This document shows, one piece after another, positions 50,266 through 62,083 of a stretch of 64,000 nucleotides of DNA. The notes beneath the pieces were generated by a model. That model was not told where the DNA came from and searched no databases. It worked only from the letters and a program-made list of their open reading frames with translations. The DNA lies in contig NW_020194638.1 of NCBI RefSeq assembly GCF_002865645.1, forward strand, positions 186,001 through 250,000, given 5' to 3'. The stretch comes from Hyaloscypha bicolor E (Eukaryota; Ascomycota; Leotiomycetes; Helotiales; Hyaloscyphaceae). How positions within the stretch are numbered: the first letter of the stretch is position 1; each line of letters starts with the position of its first letter. The position numbers were made by a program, and so were the translations under genes.

Positions 50266-50422
50266 TAGTAGTCCAATGAAGAGAGGACGCAAGACTATAA
50301 GGCAACATTCTGGGCATTCCCATCCGGGGCACCGAAGAACTATCGGTGCTCCTGCAGAGACACTGGGTCAGCCACGGACCCGAATCACAATCACATCGAT
50401 TCGAACTAGCGTGGGCTTTTGA

Positions 50423-50745
50423 AATCCTGGATCAGTTGGGCCGGTAGGGGTAGGGAGTTTCAGGAGTTTCCTTTCTCGTCGCTGCCGACATCAGTATAGC
50501 CTTGGACCAGCTTACACAGCCATTTATTTACCTGTTTTCCTAAGGTTTGAAGACATGGTTATATCATCTTTTTAGTCATACTTTAGCTTATTTAAGTATA
50601 TGCAGATATCATTCATTATATGCATATACACAACAGTTTTGCTCAAAGGAAATTGCTTCATATATTTCTTACTCCTTTTTCTACCTCAAGTATTGATGTA
50701 CAACTACTTCCCTCAAGTTCTTGCCTAATTCTAGAAGTATAACCC
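50423..50745. other. Intergenic, AT-rich, no gene seen
   Basis: Short AT-rich gap between the 3' end of the broken gene and the 3' end of the kinase-like gene on the other strand. Confidence 0.5.
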
Positions 50746-51796
50746 TCAAATAAGCCTGCTTCGCAATTTTAATACTACAGGGAGCGCTCGCATTAACTCG
50801 TTGACAGAAACAAAATCTTCTAACTGCTCGAGGGCCGCATTCTCATCTAGTATAGCATCATGCTTTAATATTCGTTGAACATACTCATCGTTGATCTTCC
50901 GGTTACGAAGCAACAGTTCTAAGAATTGCCTCTCAAATGAAGTTCTTAGTAGATACTCAATCCGCCCAGGGTTTTCAGAACTCGCATCTAATTTCCCTAT
51001 TGCATGCTCTGAATAGGCTCGATCTTCTTCAAATATCATCTCTTTAGGGACATCGTCATTTAGCCACCCCGGAATATCCGCAATAAAAATAGGGTACTGG
51101 ATAGCTGAAGGGGCAGGCGCGAATCGGGAGGTATCCCAATCCACAACACTATTACTAATTAGAAAAGAAAAAATATACTAAAATATTAAGGTGCTTACCC
51201 GGAGAGGCCTCTTTCGTTCACAACCGCGTTCCATGCATTCAAGTCTCCATGCTTAAATATAGCAACCCCATCGTCTGGATAAGGCACTAGGTCATCTTGT
51301 AATCTATACACTAGTTAGCCCATCTTATTATATCTCTGTCGCATGCCGGGATTCACGGCATGCTCATTCAATAAAACCTACTTGTACCTTGAGTGTCTTG
51401 TGCCTCTTCTAAGGTCCATAGGGAAAACAGGAAGGTCGCAAGGCCATCCAGCAAAACTTGACATCGTTCTTTTGGTAACACTTGCGTATTCCAGGATTTA
51501 AGAGCCTCTCCATCAAGATGGTCCATAACAGTATAATACTGTGATTGATAAACAATAGCAGGTACTAGAAGCGCTGGGCACTTCTCTTTTGCATCCTTTA
51601 GAACGACAGTCCCTTTTGTAGCAAATCTAGCTGCGTCGGCATCGTAGGGGATTCGAAGACACCAACGATCCCCGTCCTCAGATTGGATCTCATATATAGT
51701 ATTGGAGCCACCTTTCAGTGGCCCTGACAAAATCTTGATATAGGTGTTTTGGGTAGAGCATATCTCAGTAATGATCGCAGCTAATGGTAGTATCAT
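50746..51796 (-). CDS. Aminoglycoside-phosphotransferase-like (APH/ChoK-fold) kinase
   Basis: Minus-strand exons: 51796 to about 51382, 51310-51199 and 51148-50746, roughly 307-309 residues. Intron 2 (51149-51198) is clear and joins LSG to VVDWDTS. Intron 1 is less certain: donors at 51387 and 51381 keep the same frame, and the acceptor at 51311 lies unusually close to its CTAAC. Family marks are a glycine-rich start (SGPLKGGSNTIYEI), MDHLDGEALKSW, the catalytic-loop motif FKHGDLNAWNAVV (Brenner box HGDLxxxN) and the metal-binding VDWD. Fungi have many such kinases, often of unknown substrate and subtelomeric or accessory. A farther-upstream ATG at 51970 is open, but its sequence is not family-like. 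Confidence 0.75.
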
Positions 51797-53105
51797 GCTG
51801 GGAAGGGTTGATAGGGAAGTAGAGAGTTTGGTTTTAGAGGCAGACGGTAGAATTAATAAGCGCAGAGGGAATCCGATGTGGTTGGAAAGAAAATCAGTGT
51901 GCCCCTGCCAACCCTTGCAACACCCCTGTTTTGCTCGCATAGTATTCCTAAAACATGGGTATACGCCCAAAGGGGAAATAACAGGAGGCTAACTCTAATT
52001 AGAATACATAAGCACCTTCTCTGGGTAAACCCTAGAACGGGTGCTTATGCAATTGAGAATTAGATTCCCTTCTAGCCCCCTTCCCCCGCATTTCGCAAGC
52101 TAATTTTTATAATTTTATCGTAAAGTAAGGCTTTCTTTTTCGGCTATTCTTTAGCCCCCGGTACGCACATAAAAGGTGGGCAAGACATACGTCCCTCTGT
52201 CCCTTACTTGTAATTGCTTAGGAAGTATATCCTTAAGGATATACATACGCTTCCCGCACTTAAGGTATATATATACGCTCCTGTGAGGCGCCGAACGCCG
52301 TACCCCTGGCCTCCTAAGCTCCTAGTATTAGTAGAGAATATACTTTAAATATAGATGTGCTTTGTATACAGATGTGTCCCGTACGCAGATATATCCCGTA
52401 CGCAGATGTGTCCCGTATACAGTTGTGCCCCACACGCCGTGAGGCGCCGAACGGGGTGCCCCTAGCCTATTAAGGTCCTAATATTAGTAGAGAAATAAGC
52501 TTTAGAACTCCCAGAACTAGCGCTCTGTCTAGTTAGATCTAATTCTAACCTTACAACAACGTGCTCCCGTTGCCAGACGACTTCACAATTGCAGGAGAAA
52601 CTATGCATAGTCATAATACGGAACCTTCCAGTGTTGAGCATTGTGAAAAGACAGAACTTGGCAAATGATGAGGCTGCCCCTGCTAATGTGGACCGAGAGT
52701 AGCTCAAGGCATTCCGGCTGCGCCACAGTGATCGATGCCGCCAATCAGCCCCGTCATCCTGCTGCGCCTCACTTAGCCTGAAGCTGTTGAAGCGCAGCTC
52801 AGACCTCTTCCTTTCTTCATCTTTCAACAACGTGGATGAATAACATGTACAAGGCCTCCCCTACTGTTGAGAACTTCTGATAGATACGTTTAAAGTTGGT
52901 CTTGCACGCGTGCAGCCCCTCATAATACGCGACCGGATACACAGGGGCGTCTCACGCATCGTGCGATATCGGCCGATCATCAGGCTTTACGCCTTTCATC
53001 AGGATTTATTGCCTATCGAGCTGCCACTCATTCAATCATTCATAGTCTCCCATCGCACTGTCTCGCCAATATACGATAGTCACGCCCTCGAGCAAAGACG
53101 TCAAG
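51797..53105. other. Intergenic with nested direct and tandem repeats
   Basis: No gene was recognised. A 122-codon minus-strand ORF at 52462-52830 has no signature. It contains the 17-bp tandem repeat and the flanking 58-bp direct repeats listed separately. 52860-53105 should be the promoter of the membrane-protein gene. Confidence 0.5.
52283..52496 (+). repeat. 58-bp direct repeats flanking a 17-bp x4 tandem array
   Basis: Copies at 52283-52340 and 52439-52496 both start GTGAGGCGCCGAAC and end TATTAGTAGAGAA. Between them, 52365-52432 is four 17-bp units of the form TACGCAGATGTGTCCCG. Differences between copies are mostly transitions. Confidence 0.8.
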
Positions 53106-53993
53106 ATGGCGCCGAAATTCCTCCAGACAGTAAAGGTCAGTGTCCAACCGTCTCCACCTCGAACAATAAAACTAACACCCCCTAAAGTCCGCTGTTGTTG
53201 TTTTATGTCTGGCGAACTATATCCTTATCCCCTTCGACACTCAGGTCATGAAATCCGTCATCGACCTGAACTGGCCCAACCTGGTGGCCTACGTCCTAAT
53301 CGAGCAGCTCTTCCTGGCCACCTTCCGGCGTCTGGATTTCCGCATCGCGGGGTACATTTCCATGGTGACTGCTCTAGCCCAGCTTCAGTTAAGGAAGAAC
53401 CAAACAGCTTTGTTGAAAGCGGAGGAGATGGGGTTGTTACTTCCGGTAAGTCAATGCTCGAACGACCGCTGAAATAAGGGCTGATTGCGGATGAGATCGT
53501 GATCGATGCTGCCACCAATGTCGCAGTCTTGGTCTTAGCAATCAATCTCTCCAACCCAGCTCGCCCGAATCTTCCGATTTTCGAGTATGCATCGTTGCAG
53601 GTTATTTTTGGGTCTTATGCTCTGCTGAAATGGGTGCCGCCTGTTGAGTACCCATTCAAGGTTGTGTTTGTCTCGGGGACCTGGGAGCAAGTCAGATTGC
53701 TCACCTCTGTCCTCTCCCTACGAATTGCAACCGGCGGGCTCTTGCAAGCGATTGTTCTCACCTTCTCGGAACAATCAGAGCTGAGAATTGGGATTCTTCG
53801 ATCCAATTGTAACCTGGATTTGGATGAACCGAGTTCTGACTCGAAGGGCGATGTCAAACCTAAGACAAAGTTTGCTGTGCACGTTAATGTAGCGCTGATT
53901 CTTGGAGGCGCGGCGACTATTCTTGCGGCTGGCCTGGCGGGTGGAGTATTTGTGGCTTTGGTGAAGACGAGGGATGCCTTAGCCGTAGTGTGA
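53106..53993 (+). CDS. Multi-pass membrane protein of unknown family
   Basis: Exons 53106-53135, 53245-53445 and 53496-53993 (introns 109 and 50 bp) give 242 residues. All three exons join in phase 0, and the acceptor at 53495 is the only one that keeps the frame open. The start is a short MAPKFLQTVK exon. Hydrophobic segments are seen around NLVAYVLIEQLFLATF, IAGYISMVTALAQL, IDAATNVAVLVLAINL, SLQVIFGSYALLKW and, at the end, VNVALILGGAATILAAGLAGGVFVALV. A charged loop (DEPSSDSKGDVKPKTK) precedes the last helix. I do not recognise it. It lies 1.3 kb upstream of, and on the same strand as, another unusual membrane protein. Confidence 0.7.
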
Positions 53994-55322
53994 CGGACGA
54001 GGATGGTAGAAGGGGATTCAACTTACTGTCTGAGATTGGAAGCTGTGAGTGTAGCGTACTGGTGCGATCGTACATGGACGGATCGGAGGGATGAACGCTT
54101 TTCGTGAAATGGACATGTGCGCTGTGCGATTTTGTGGACGGTGGTCTTGATGTAACTCGAGACGGAGTACAGGCTGCGCGCAGCATCTTCAGTCGTTATT
54201 ATGAGGCGAACATCAAAGTTCGGTGTAGTTCACCAATCGTTTGGGCTTTCTGCGTGGTGTATTCAAATGTGCAGAGGGCGTTTTTGTGATCAAGCCGGGG
54301 GGGGGGGGAGGAGCCAGCGCTCGAAACTGCACATGTCTGCTCTCCCATGAGCAGCTTCGGGAACAAGCTTCTAAGACACGCAGTGTCAACATTCCAATAA
54401 ATTTACGCCTTACAGCTGCATCCTCGACCAAGTTTGTTGCACCTTCATTAATGGCTTCATAGATAAGGGTTGCTTGCGTAAGCCAATGGTTCTTGCGAGC
54501 GCTTTCTCTTCAAGTGAAGCCCACTCTCTTTTCGCCGCCTCTTTCTGCCCAAATACTTATTGTGAGCAATGTCTACTCACGCTCACTGCATTCTATTTTC
54601 CCACCGACCTCTCTCGATGGAGATACATTTTTATTGCGAGGTCTCTCTCCGCCATTCTCTTATGGCCAATTATCTGATCCTCCATGCGCGTCCCTTTTGA
54701 AATAATCTATCCTCCGATTACCGAGGCCCAGAGAAACTTTCTTCCCATCATCTGGATAAGTGATTGTGTGAGTTCCTTGCGAGATTCATCGTCTCCCGGT
54801 GCCTCGGCCGGCTTCTATTCAGTGCTCTGTTCCGCCAGGTACCGGATCCCCAAGTGGAGAAAATAGGCGCCGCGATTATTTTGTCAGTACGTCTAGAGAT
54901 TCTTCCAAATTCTAGCTTCTAGAACTGTCTCGTTGTTTCATTGGTAGATCCAGCAGTTTACGAAACATGGTGTTGCGAGAAACCATCCACGTTGCGAACC
55001 AGGGACTTCGATCCAAGCGCGACCCCGCCAACCATCAGCAACACCTCGTCAAAATTCTTGCGAGGCACTGTGACAACCCCGCACCCGCAGAGATAGTTTC
55101 AAATTTTTCCGATGGCACATCGACGATGTTCCTGACGCTATTCATTGGATGCTCAGAGTCTGTGTTGACGGAAAGGACATGGTGATATAATGCTTGCGAG
55201 AGAGCTTATTCTCCAATCCTCTCCGCAAGCCGGCTCTTTAAGTGCTTATGTCTTTCTGGATCGTACTTTCGTCCTGTTCCCTTTAATTCAGAATTCGCTG
55301 GACGAACGTGTATTTTTTAATC
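53994..55322. other. Intergenic, no gene seen
   Basis: 1.3 kb with a G11 run near 54297-54307 and T/C-rich tracts at 54490-54700 and 55200-55320. ORFs are short and without signature. The last 300 bp should be the promoter of the repetitive protein gene. Confidence 0.45.
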
Positions 55323-58211
55323 ATGGGCTCTCTCAGTGAGAACCGGAGACTGAGGCAGATCGCCAGGGGGGTTGTCTACCCCATGGTGATGTTAATTATA
55401 TTATTCACCTTAGAAATTATTTCCCATTCGTTCAAGTCCCGCAGTTCGAATTCTCTGGATTTATCGCAAACGACAAGATCAAGCGATGTTGCACCCAAAG
55501 CTCGAGTGTATGCAACTTCCGGCAAACCTGGGAATGAGGAAGCGCGAGAACTGTTGTTGGAATCACTCGCCCTGCTGCGAGATGTAATGGTCGACATCAA
55601 AAGCGGAAGTAGGGAAAAAGTCTCTTTAAGACCACTTTCGAAATACTGACACTTTGCAGACAATCCGAAAGTCACCGGGAGAGATCTTGCATCCGCATTC
55701 TCAGGCATCTTCAGTGACATCGGAGCCAGTCTCGCAAGTGGAGCAAGCGGTGCAGCCATGTATCTTGGAGTCGGTATCGGAAACGGTACGCTCACTGGAC
55801 TCGCTCTGCCCGCCAAAATGATTAAGGCAAACAAAGCTATTGCCCCAGCGACCGGCATCAACTCCGTTGCCGAGGGTCTCGGGATGGGCCTTACCTCGTC
55901 AATCGTAGGATCCATCAATGTGTCTTCGCTTTTGGGAGGAGCTACGGACCCAAGCACCATCAACACTGCTGCGCTCTCACTTGCTCAAGGCCTCGGCGGA
56001 GGTGCATCTCAGAGCTTGGGTCTGAAGGCTGTAAGTAATGGAATTTTCAACACCTCCGGACTCAGCGGTATCGCAGGTAACCTTGGGCAAGGATTGAGCA
56101 CTTCTTTCCTGGGTGGTGTTGACCTGACGAAAGTCGTGGGCATGGTGGGCGGGAACACGACACTATCAGGAGCCCAAACCAACCAAGCCGTCCTCTCTCT
56201 CGCTCAAGGTCTCGGAAGTGGAGCAGTCTCTGCGTTGAAACTGAGCAGCAAACCAGCAGACAACAGCTCCTTCAACACAGACGGACTCAATGGCATTGCT
56301 GGTAATTTTGGACAAGGATTATCAACGTCTGCTCTTTCGAACCTCAGCTTGACGAGCTTGACGGCCATGATGGGAAACTCCAGTTTAACGTCCATGTTTT
56401 CTAATATCAACCTTACCAGCGCTTTTTCAAGTGCCAATCTTCTGGCTGCTGCTAGTGGCCTTGGATCTGGATTGGCGGAGGGCGCTGTGGTTGGACTGGG
56501 ATTTCAAAATGATAGCGGTGTGCCGGCGACGACGGGTGGTACAGCGAGTGTGGGACCCATTGTTCAGACGTTTGCAAAAGGCCTCAGCGAGTCTTTCCTG
56601 GCGAATGGGACTCTGACCAAAGCGGTATCGTCTTTGGCTGGAGCAACTGGTAAAACCTCGACGGGTGGGGGCATTGGTGGTTTGTCTCTGTCGAGTTTGC
56701 CGATTGGGAAAGTTGCTGCCGGATTTGCTGTAGGGCTGGTGGATGGAGCACAGTCGAGTATTGAAAACGCGGGTGGTATTGGAGGGGTTTTTAATATGCC
56801 ACCTTCTGATACCGTGGGCATGATGGCTATGCCTACTGTGAGCAACTTCGACGATGGTGTTGGAGGAGCTGCAACTGGCTTTGGGACTGGGCTTGGCTCG
56901 GAACTGACGAAAGGGCTGCTCCAGGCTTTTGGAAAGCCACCACTGAACTCGACCTCCCCAGCTTCGAATGGCACAGCTTCAGCAAACTCGACTATGATTG
57001 CTGCAAAGCGTTCTATTCGAGGTCTCTCTGTAACAAAGCGCTCAACGGTAGTAACTGGACTCAAACGACAATCTCAAACCCTAATGGCACCATCAAAGCT
57101 CGATCTGATGATGCTTAACACAACCATCGATCCAATACTCCAGAGCGGTATCGATATACTAGGATGTCAAGGCGTCGGCGGCATCGCCACCATCGGCCTG
57201 TCCCTCCTCCAAAGCGGCAAGATCAGTCTCGGCAGCTTCGGAAACCTCACCTCCTCATTTTCGTCATTGACAAATCAGACGTACACAATCAAAGAGGGAG
57301 GCAATACATACACTGCAAATCTGGCAAACAAGGATATCACGCAAGGAATTACGTTGAACGGCCAGCCTGTCGTGAGGGCGGTGACGTTGATTGTGCTTCA
57401 TGGTAAGTTGCCTGTGTTTGAGGGATTCTGGTTGAGGACAGGACTGATGAATGTGAAGTTATTTTGGCCATCAACACTTACGTCTTCGCTCTCCCCACTA
57501 TCATTCTACTAAACACCGCCCGGAACATCGCCGTCATGTCCGGACGCATGCAATTCCTATCCAATGCCCCCAGATGGCAGCTCCTAATCGGTGTCATCCT
57601 CGTTGTCCCAGGATCTCTCCTCACGTTGATTTTCGGCGTCTTAGGAGAGGGTCAACGGAGCCACTTTGTTTCTGCCCATGGTGTAAGCTTCCTCCCTGCC
57701 CAATCATCTCCCTTTCCGGAAGCTGAACTAACGATTATTCGAGGTGATGGGCTTAATTCTCGTCCTCCTAACCCTCGCATCAGCAGGCTTAGCACCGGTC
57801 CGCTACAGAGCCCCCGCCATAAACTTAGCACACAAATTCAATCTCCTGCTCGTCATGATCCTCTCCGTCGCGGTCGTAATTACCGCCTTCCTCGACATCT
57901 CCAGTATTTCCATCTGCGCCACACAATTCTTGCCCCAGGCGATCTTCGTATTCATCGGTTTCCTACTTGCGATTCCGTATTTGACGGTTCTTGGCGCTGT
58001 AGCGACGGAGATGGGGTTGAAGAGGTGGTTTGTTGAGAGAGAAGTTGGGGATGTGTATAGTGGGTTTGGTGGGGAAAAGGGGAAGGTGGAGGTTGAGGAG
58101 AGCGGGTTTCAGGTGGGGGATCTGAGAGAGAAGCAGATTCGGGGGATGGCGGGTATGATTGGGAGACCGCATAACAGTATCTCTAAGCCGGTGGCTGGAG
58201 GACGGCTGTGA
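55323..58211 (+). CDS. Large repetitive membrane protein with b561-like C-terminus
   Basis: Exons 55323-55608, 55660-57402, 57459-57682 and 57744-58211 (introns 51, 56 and 61 bp) give 906 residues. A signal-anchor helix is near residue 20 (VVYPMVMLIILFTLEII). Residues ~145-440 hold Gly/Ser/Leu-rich repeats built on LAQGLG(G/S)GA and GIAGN(L/F)GQGLSTS, with a period near 70 residues and frequent Asn glycosylation sites. After a KRS-rich stretch comes a cysteine-containing region (DILGCQGVGG). Five membrane helices follow. His residues are placed as VLHVILAINTYVF, SAHGVMGLILVLL and LAHKFNLLLV, like cytochrome b561 helices 2, 4 and 5, but helix 3 has no His. A hydrophilic tail ends the protein. 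It is probably a plasma-membrane or wall-facing protein. The b561 relation is tentative. Confidence 0.75.
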
Positions 58212-59591
58212 TTGGAAGGGGGGTGGGGATGGGATGGGATGGGATGAGAAATAAGTGCATGATGATACGGAGAGATGAAGAGATTAGGATACCAAGCATT
58301 TGTTCTAGTCCTCCCACGAATGGTGTACCTTCGTGATCGGCAGGTGCTATTCGAGATTATAACCTGCCAGTCACAAAGTTGTACGATAATATGAGGCTAT
58401 TCGCAAAGGACGATGCTACCTTGGAATAACCTCATATTAGCTACTAGTCCACTTATTAGTTAGTCTAATCAGTACGTAAACTGTGAAGTAGCGGTGACGC
58501 TTTCCTAATACTTCGTATCTCCCACGTCAACTGTAACCTTAATTCTTCTAGCTTTTACTATTTTTATAGTATAGATAAATAGCTAGATTAAATTAATACT
58601 TACTACTATATAACACTTTCCGGCACGTGTCAACTGAGAATGGTCTCGCATTCGTGGTTGGACTAGAATTCATTGTATGGTAGAAGAGTATGACTAGTTA
58701 TTGGTGAAACTAGGAAGTATATAAATTAATTCAATACTAGCCAATCGCGGGAGAAGCCCTGTCTATCTGGGCTAAGAAAGAAAGAAACTTCTTAACTTCC
58801 ACGATCTATCCCTTCCTACAGAGATCCTATGTCACTTGCAAAATTTGAAGTCTATTAGGCGAGCTATATCCATCTTCTTTGTAGCCCTCTTGTTCCGTTC
58901 GCTTGTGATTTTAAGTCACGCCAAAATCTCAATCGAAGGTGAGCTCCAACCCCGCCCTACACTGCCACCCACATAACTCCAAATAAGCATTTCCCCCTTA
59001 AATATTGTGGTCAAGCTGTCTAAGCTATATTCAAACTCCATAACTAACAAAACTAACAGACCTGAGTCTCACTCTCCGACCAGACTCTGGCAAGTCGGCA
59101 CCCCGTCGCCCTGCCTTTATCAAACAAAACCAACCGCGAGCCTCCACTCTACGACCGAGACTCACCCGATGTCGACAATTTGTTGCCCTCAAACTTACAT
59201 CCAAAATCAAGCTCGTCATCCGATCCAATCTATGCGGTAGGGCATCTAGCCGAACTGCTTCCAACCAACCAATCAATCCACAACCCAAATCATATCACTT
59301 TTCGACCCTGTCGAAAGGTTCGTAGGTTGTCTCCATAATTCTAATTTCTCGAGAGAAAAGGCTGAAAAGCAGAATTCCAGACTTAAGTTTGACGTTGCAT
59401 ATACTTCGGTTACGGCAACAAACCTAATGTAAAGGTGAGCAGAATCCTCCTCTCCTCGACAGCTTGACCACAAGTCCCTTTTTTTTTGGCCCTCTCGGTT
59501 ACCGGACTTCTAGTCCTTTCTCAGAGTAAACTGCTTAGAACACAGCCAAATTTGTCTATTCCTTTTTAATATGCCATTTTGAACGACTAAC
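58212..59591. other. Intergenic, 1.4 kb, no gene seen
   Basis: Contains GGGAT x3-4 at about 58230-58246 just after the stop codon and an AT-rich part at 58420-58650. Short ORFs near 59000-59290 on both strands lack signatures. Confidence 0.45.
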
Positions 59592-62083
59592 TTAGCTAGC
59601 CATTAACTTCTCGACCCTCTTCTCAAGACTCTCTTCAAAGCCACTGACCCCCCTCTCCAGAACTTTTAACAATCCACCTTTCAACAAATACACCATCCGC
59701 CTCCTGCGATCCTCTTCCTCATCACCTTCCTCCTCGCCACTCCCCTCGTCATCTTTCTCGCCCTCCACAACTCTCCTAATTAAATATCTGTCATGGCTGA
59801 CGCACAAAATCGCGCCGTTCCAACTACCAAGCGCGTCCGCTAATGCTGTTACCGTGTGAAAGTCTAAGTGTGTAGTAATTTCATCGAGAATCAGCAATTG
59901 AGGAGTCAGCCACAGCAGTCTTGCCAACGCCAGGCGTACGAGTTGGCCACCTGAGAGTTTTGTCAATGGGACGTCGGAGGCTGTTCGACCTGGAAGACCG
60001 AGTGAACCGAGGAGGCCGCGGATCTCGCCTTCATCCAATTTACCCTCGACATCTTTAGTGAGGAGGGAGAGAGCAGTAAGTGATGGATTAGAGCGACCGA
60101 AAGCTTGTAAGTCTTCAACGGCATGTTGGGAATAATATCCCGTTCTCAACCTTGGGTGACGTGTCGCGATGCCGGAAGAAGGTTTCGTGGTATCGGTGAG
60201 GAGCTTGATTAATGTTGATTTGCCGCTCCCGTTGAGACCGACGACGCCGATGCGATCTCCAGTGTGGATTGTGAGGTCGATGTCTTGCAGTACGATTGGT
60301 GAGGGCTGGGATTTCTTGGTGGTGGGATATTTGAAGCTCACTTTCTCGAGGGAGACGAGCGGACCTGGGAATCGCAGGTCAGGTGCAGGAGGAAGCAGGA
60401 TAGAAACCCCTTTTTCATCGACAGGGACATCGATTTCCGTCCGTGCAGTGAGATGCCAGCCTTCAAGGTCGCGATTCAGTTTGAAGCGTCCGCCTGTTGC
60501 GGATTTCTCCATGCCCATGCGGTTATCGAGTTTCTTTTGGCGGGACTTGGCCTGTCGGAGTTTATTCTCGTCACCAGCTGCTTTCCCTTGCTTGATGTTT
60601 TGTGCGATGGTTTGTTGCATGTGCGCTTTTTGCTTCTCTTGCGCGTCGCGCATGCGGCCTAGGTAGAGCTTCTTGTCGCGAATCGAGGAGTCATAGGTAT
60701 TGAGGTCGCCGCGAAAGTACGTGAGTTCGTGGTCGCGGAGGATGATTAGTTCTTGGCAGACTGTGTTGATGAAATCTCGGTCGTGGGAAACCAGAACAAC
60801 GGTTGGAGGATTGGGACCAGTTTCCCGGAGTTGGAGAAGGAATCGCTGCAGCCAAATGATGCCGAGGAGGTCAAGGAAATTGGTAGGTTCGTCGAGGATC
60901 AGGATGTCAGTTGGCTGGAGCAGAACACTTGCAAGATTGGTGCGCATTTTCCATCCTCCAGACAAGGTGGAGACTTTTTTGTCAAAGTTGGCTTTGGGAA
61001 AGCCGAGGCCAGATAGGATACCTCGAGCTTTGACTTCAATGTCGGCAATCTTCCCCGGTTCAAGCTGTGACTGGAGTTCAGCTAGGAGATCACTTGCTTG
61101 ATGTGTTTCCTCCTTGATCGTATCCTCATCAATCTCCTCGTCTTTCTGTGAAAGCCTGTTTCATCTTCAGATTAAACCCAAGGAATTAAATAGACGAACT
61201 CACCGCTGAGCTGACTCCACCACGAGCTTCTCAAAAGCAATCAACGCTTTCCTCGCAGCCATGCCCCTCGCTCCACTCCTCAGCCTCGCATCCTTGTCCT
61301 TCTCAAATAACTCCCTCTTCAAACGATCATGGTGAATCTGCCGAAACGCTCTCAGCGGAGCAAGGTTCGACTCATGGTTTTCAATCGCCTTTGAAAGGAC
61401 TGCAGAGACCGTCAATACGAAGCCAGCAACCGCATCACGTGATCATACCATCAATCTCCCTCTGAATCTCATTCCTCGACGTCGCCCTATCAATGACCTC
61501 TTCCAGCACCGAGAATTGGTTACCCTCGCCGACCCCCAAGCCCTGGATGGCAGCTGTGGCATCAGCAACGGGATCTGAGCCATCGCTTGCTGTTTGCTGC
61601 AAGATTGATATCCGTGTCTGGATCGGGATGCCGGGGATCAGTTTCTCTGCCACTGCTTTTAAGATCGCTATTTCCTTCATCAGCTCTCATTCCTTGGCGT
61701 CTTACCCACAACCTATAAACCGGTATTGGAAGGTGCTGATCGAGATTGATGACAAAGATGAGGGCACAACTCACTGCTCTTCCCCGTCCCATTTCGTCCG
61801 ATGAGCGCATAATGCACCCCAGCCTTGAGCTTCAAGTTCGCATTCGCGAGAATTTCTAACCCTTCAGCTCTCGCTTTCACTTTTGGCTTTGCAGCTGCTT
61901 TCCCGGCTCCAGATGTGACTGTGATGTTTAATCCCTCGATGTCGAGCTTCTCGTCGTCAACATTGGGCCATTCAGAGAGCAGGGAAAGTATACTTCTTGA
62001 TAGACCGGGCTCTCGATATGGAAGCGTGTTTGTTTGCATGATACTAAGATCGTGGTTGCTGCTTCTTCGGTGGAGGTCGTCAT
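59592..62083 (-). CDS. ABC-F family ATPase (soluble, twin ABC cassette)
   Basis: Minus-strand exons: 62083-61994, 61949-61775, 61667-61449, 61399-61204 and 61155-59592, giving 689 residues with introns of 44, 107, 49 and 48 bp. The first exon (MTTSTEEAATTILVSCKQ) is chosen because it joins in frame to KLDIEGLNITV. A different ATG at 62038 is open but would read the intron. Cassette 1 has Walker A GRNGTGKST (split by an intron), signature LSGGW and Walker B ILILDEPTNFLD. A charged linker (EKQKAHMQQTIAQNIKQGK) is typical of ABC-F. Cassette 2 has GLNGSGKST, LSGGQL and LLILDEITTHLD. There is no membrane domain. ABC-F proteins bind ribosomes and act in translation or ribosome assembly. Which yeast member it equals is unclear. 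Confidence 0.9.

Larger units (their letters stand above)
49279..50422 (+). pseudogene. Small unrecognised gene, frameshifted and split by a MITE
   Basis: The ATG at 49279 follows a leader-like region and opens YDPSIIHSVHSLEEAHIGIQ. After 45 codons the frame closes, but the next frame continues (DKADNLYGAKIRPKSYVLRQ), meets one TAG at 49489-49491, and goes on (FELGDYDEVADEFFASSQQL, DYIRLRRYSPDDPEKLEI) to 49724. There a 539-bp MITE interrupts it. On the far side the same frame resumes at about 50268 and runs to a stop at 50422, with a basic, Ser/His/Thr-rich end. I do not know the family. The reading looks like one soluble protein of about 210 residues before damage. Confidence 0.6.

Noticed and set aside
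52462..52830. 122-codon minus-strand ORF
   Set aside because: It overlaps the direct-repeat copy 2 and shows no family features or introns linking it to other exons.
58230..58246. GGGAT repeats as telomere-like sequence
   Set aside because: Only three to four units directly after a stop codon and not the TTAGGG unit of this group.
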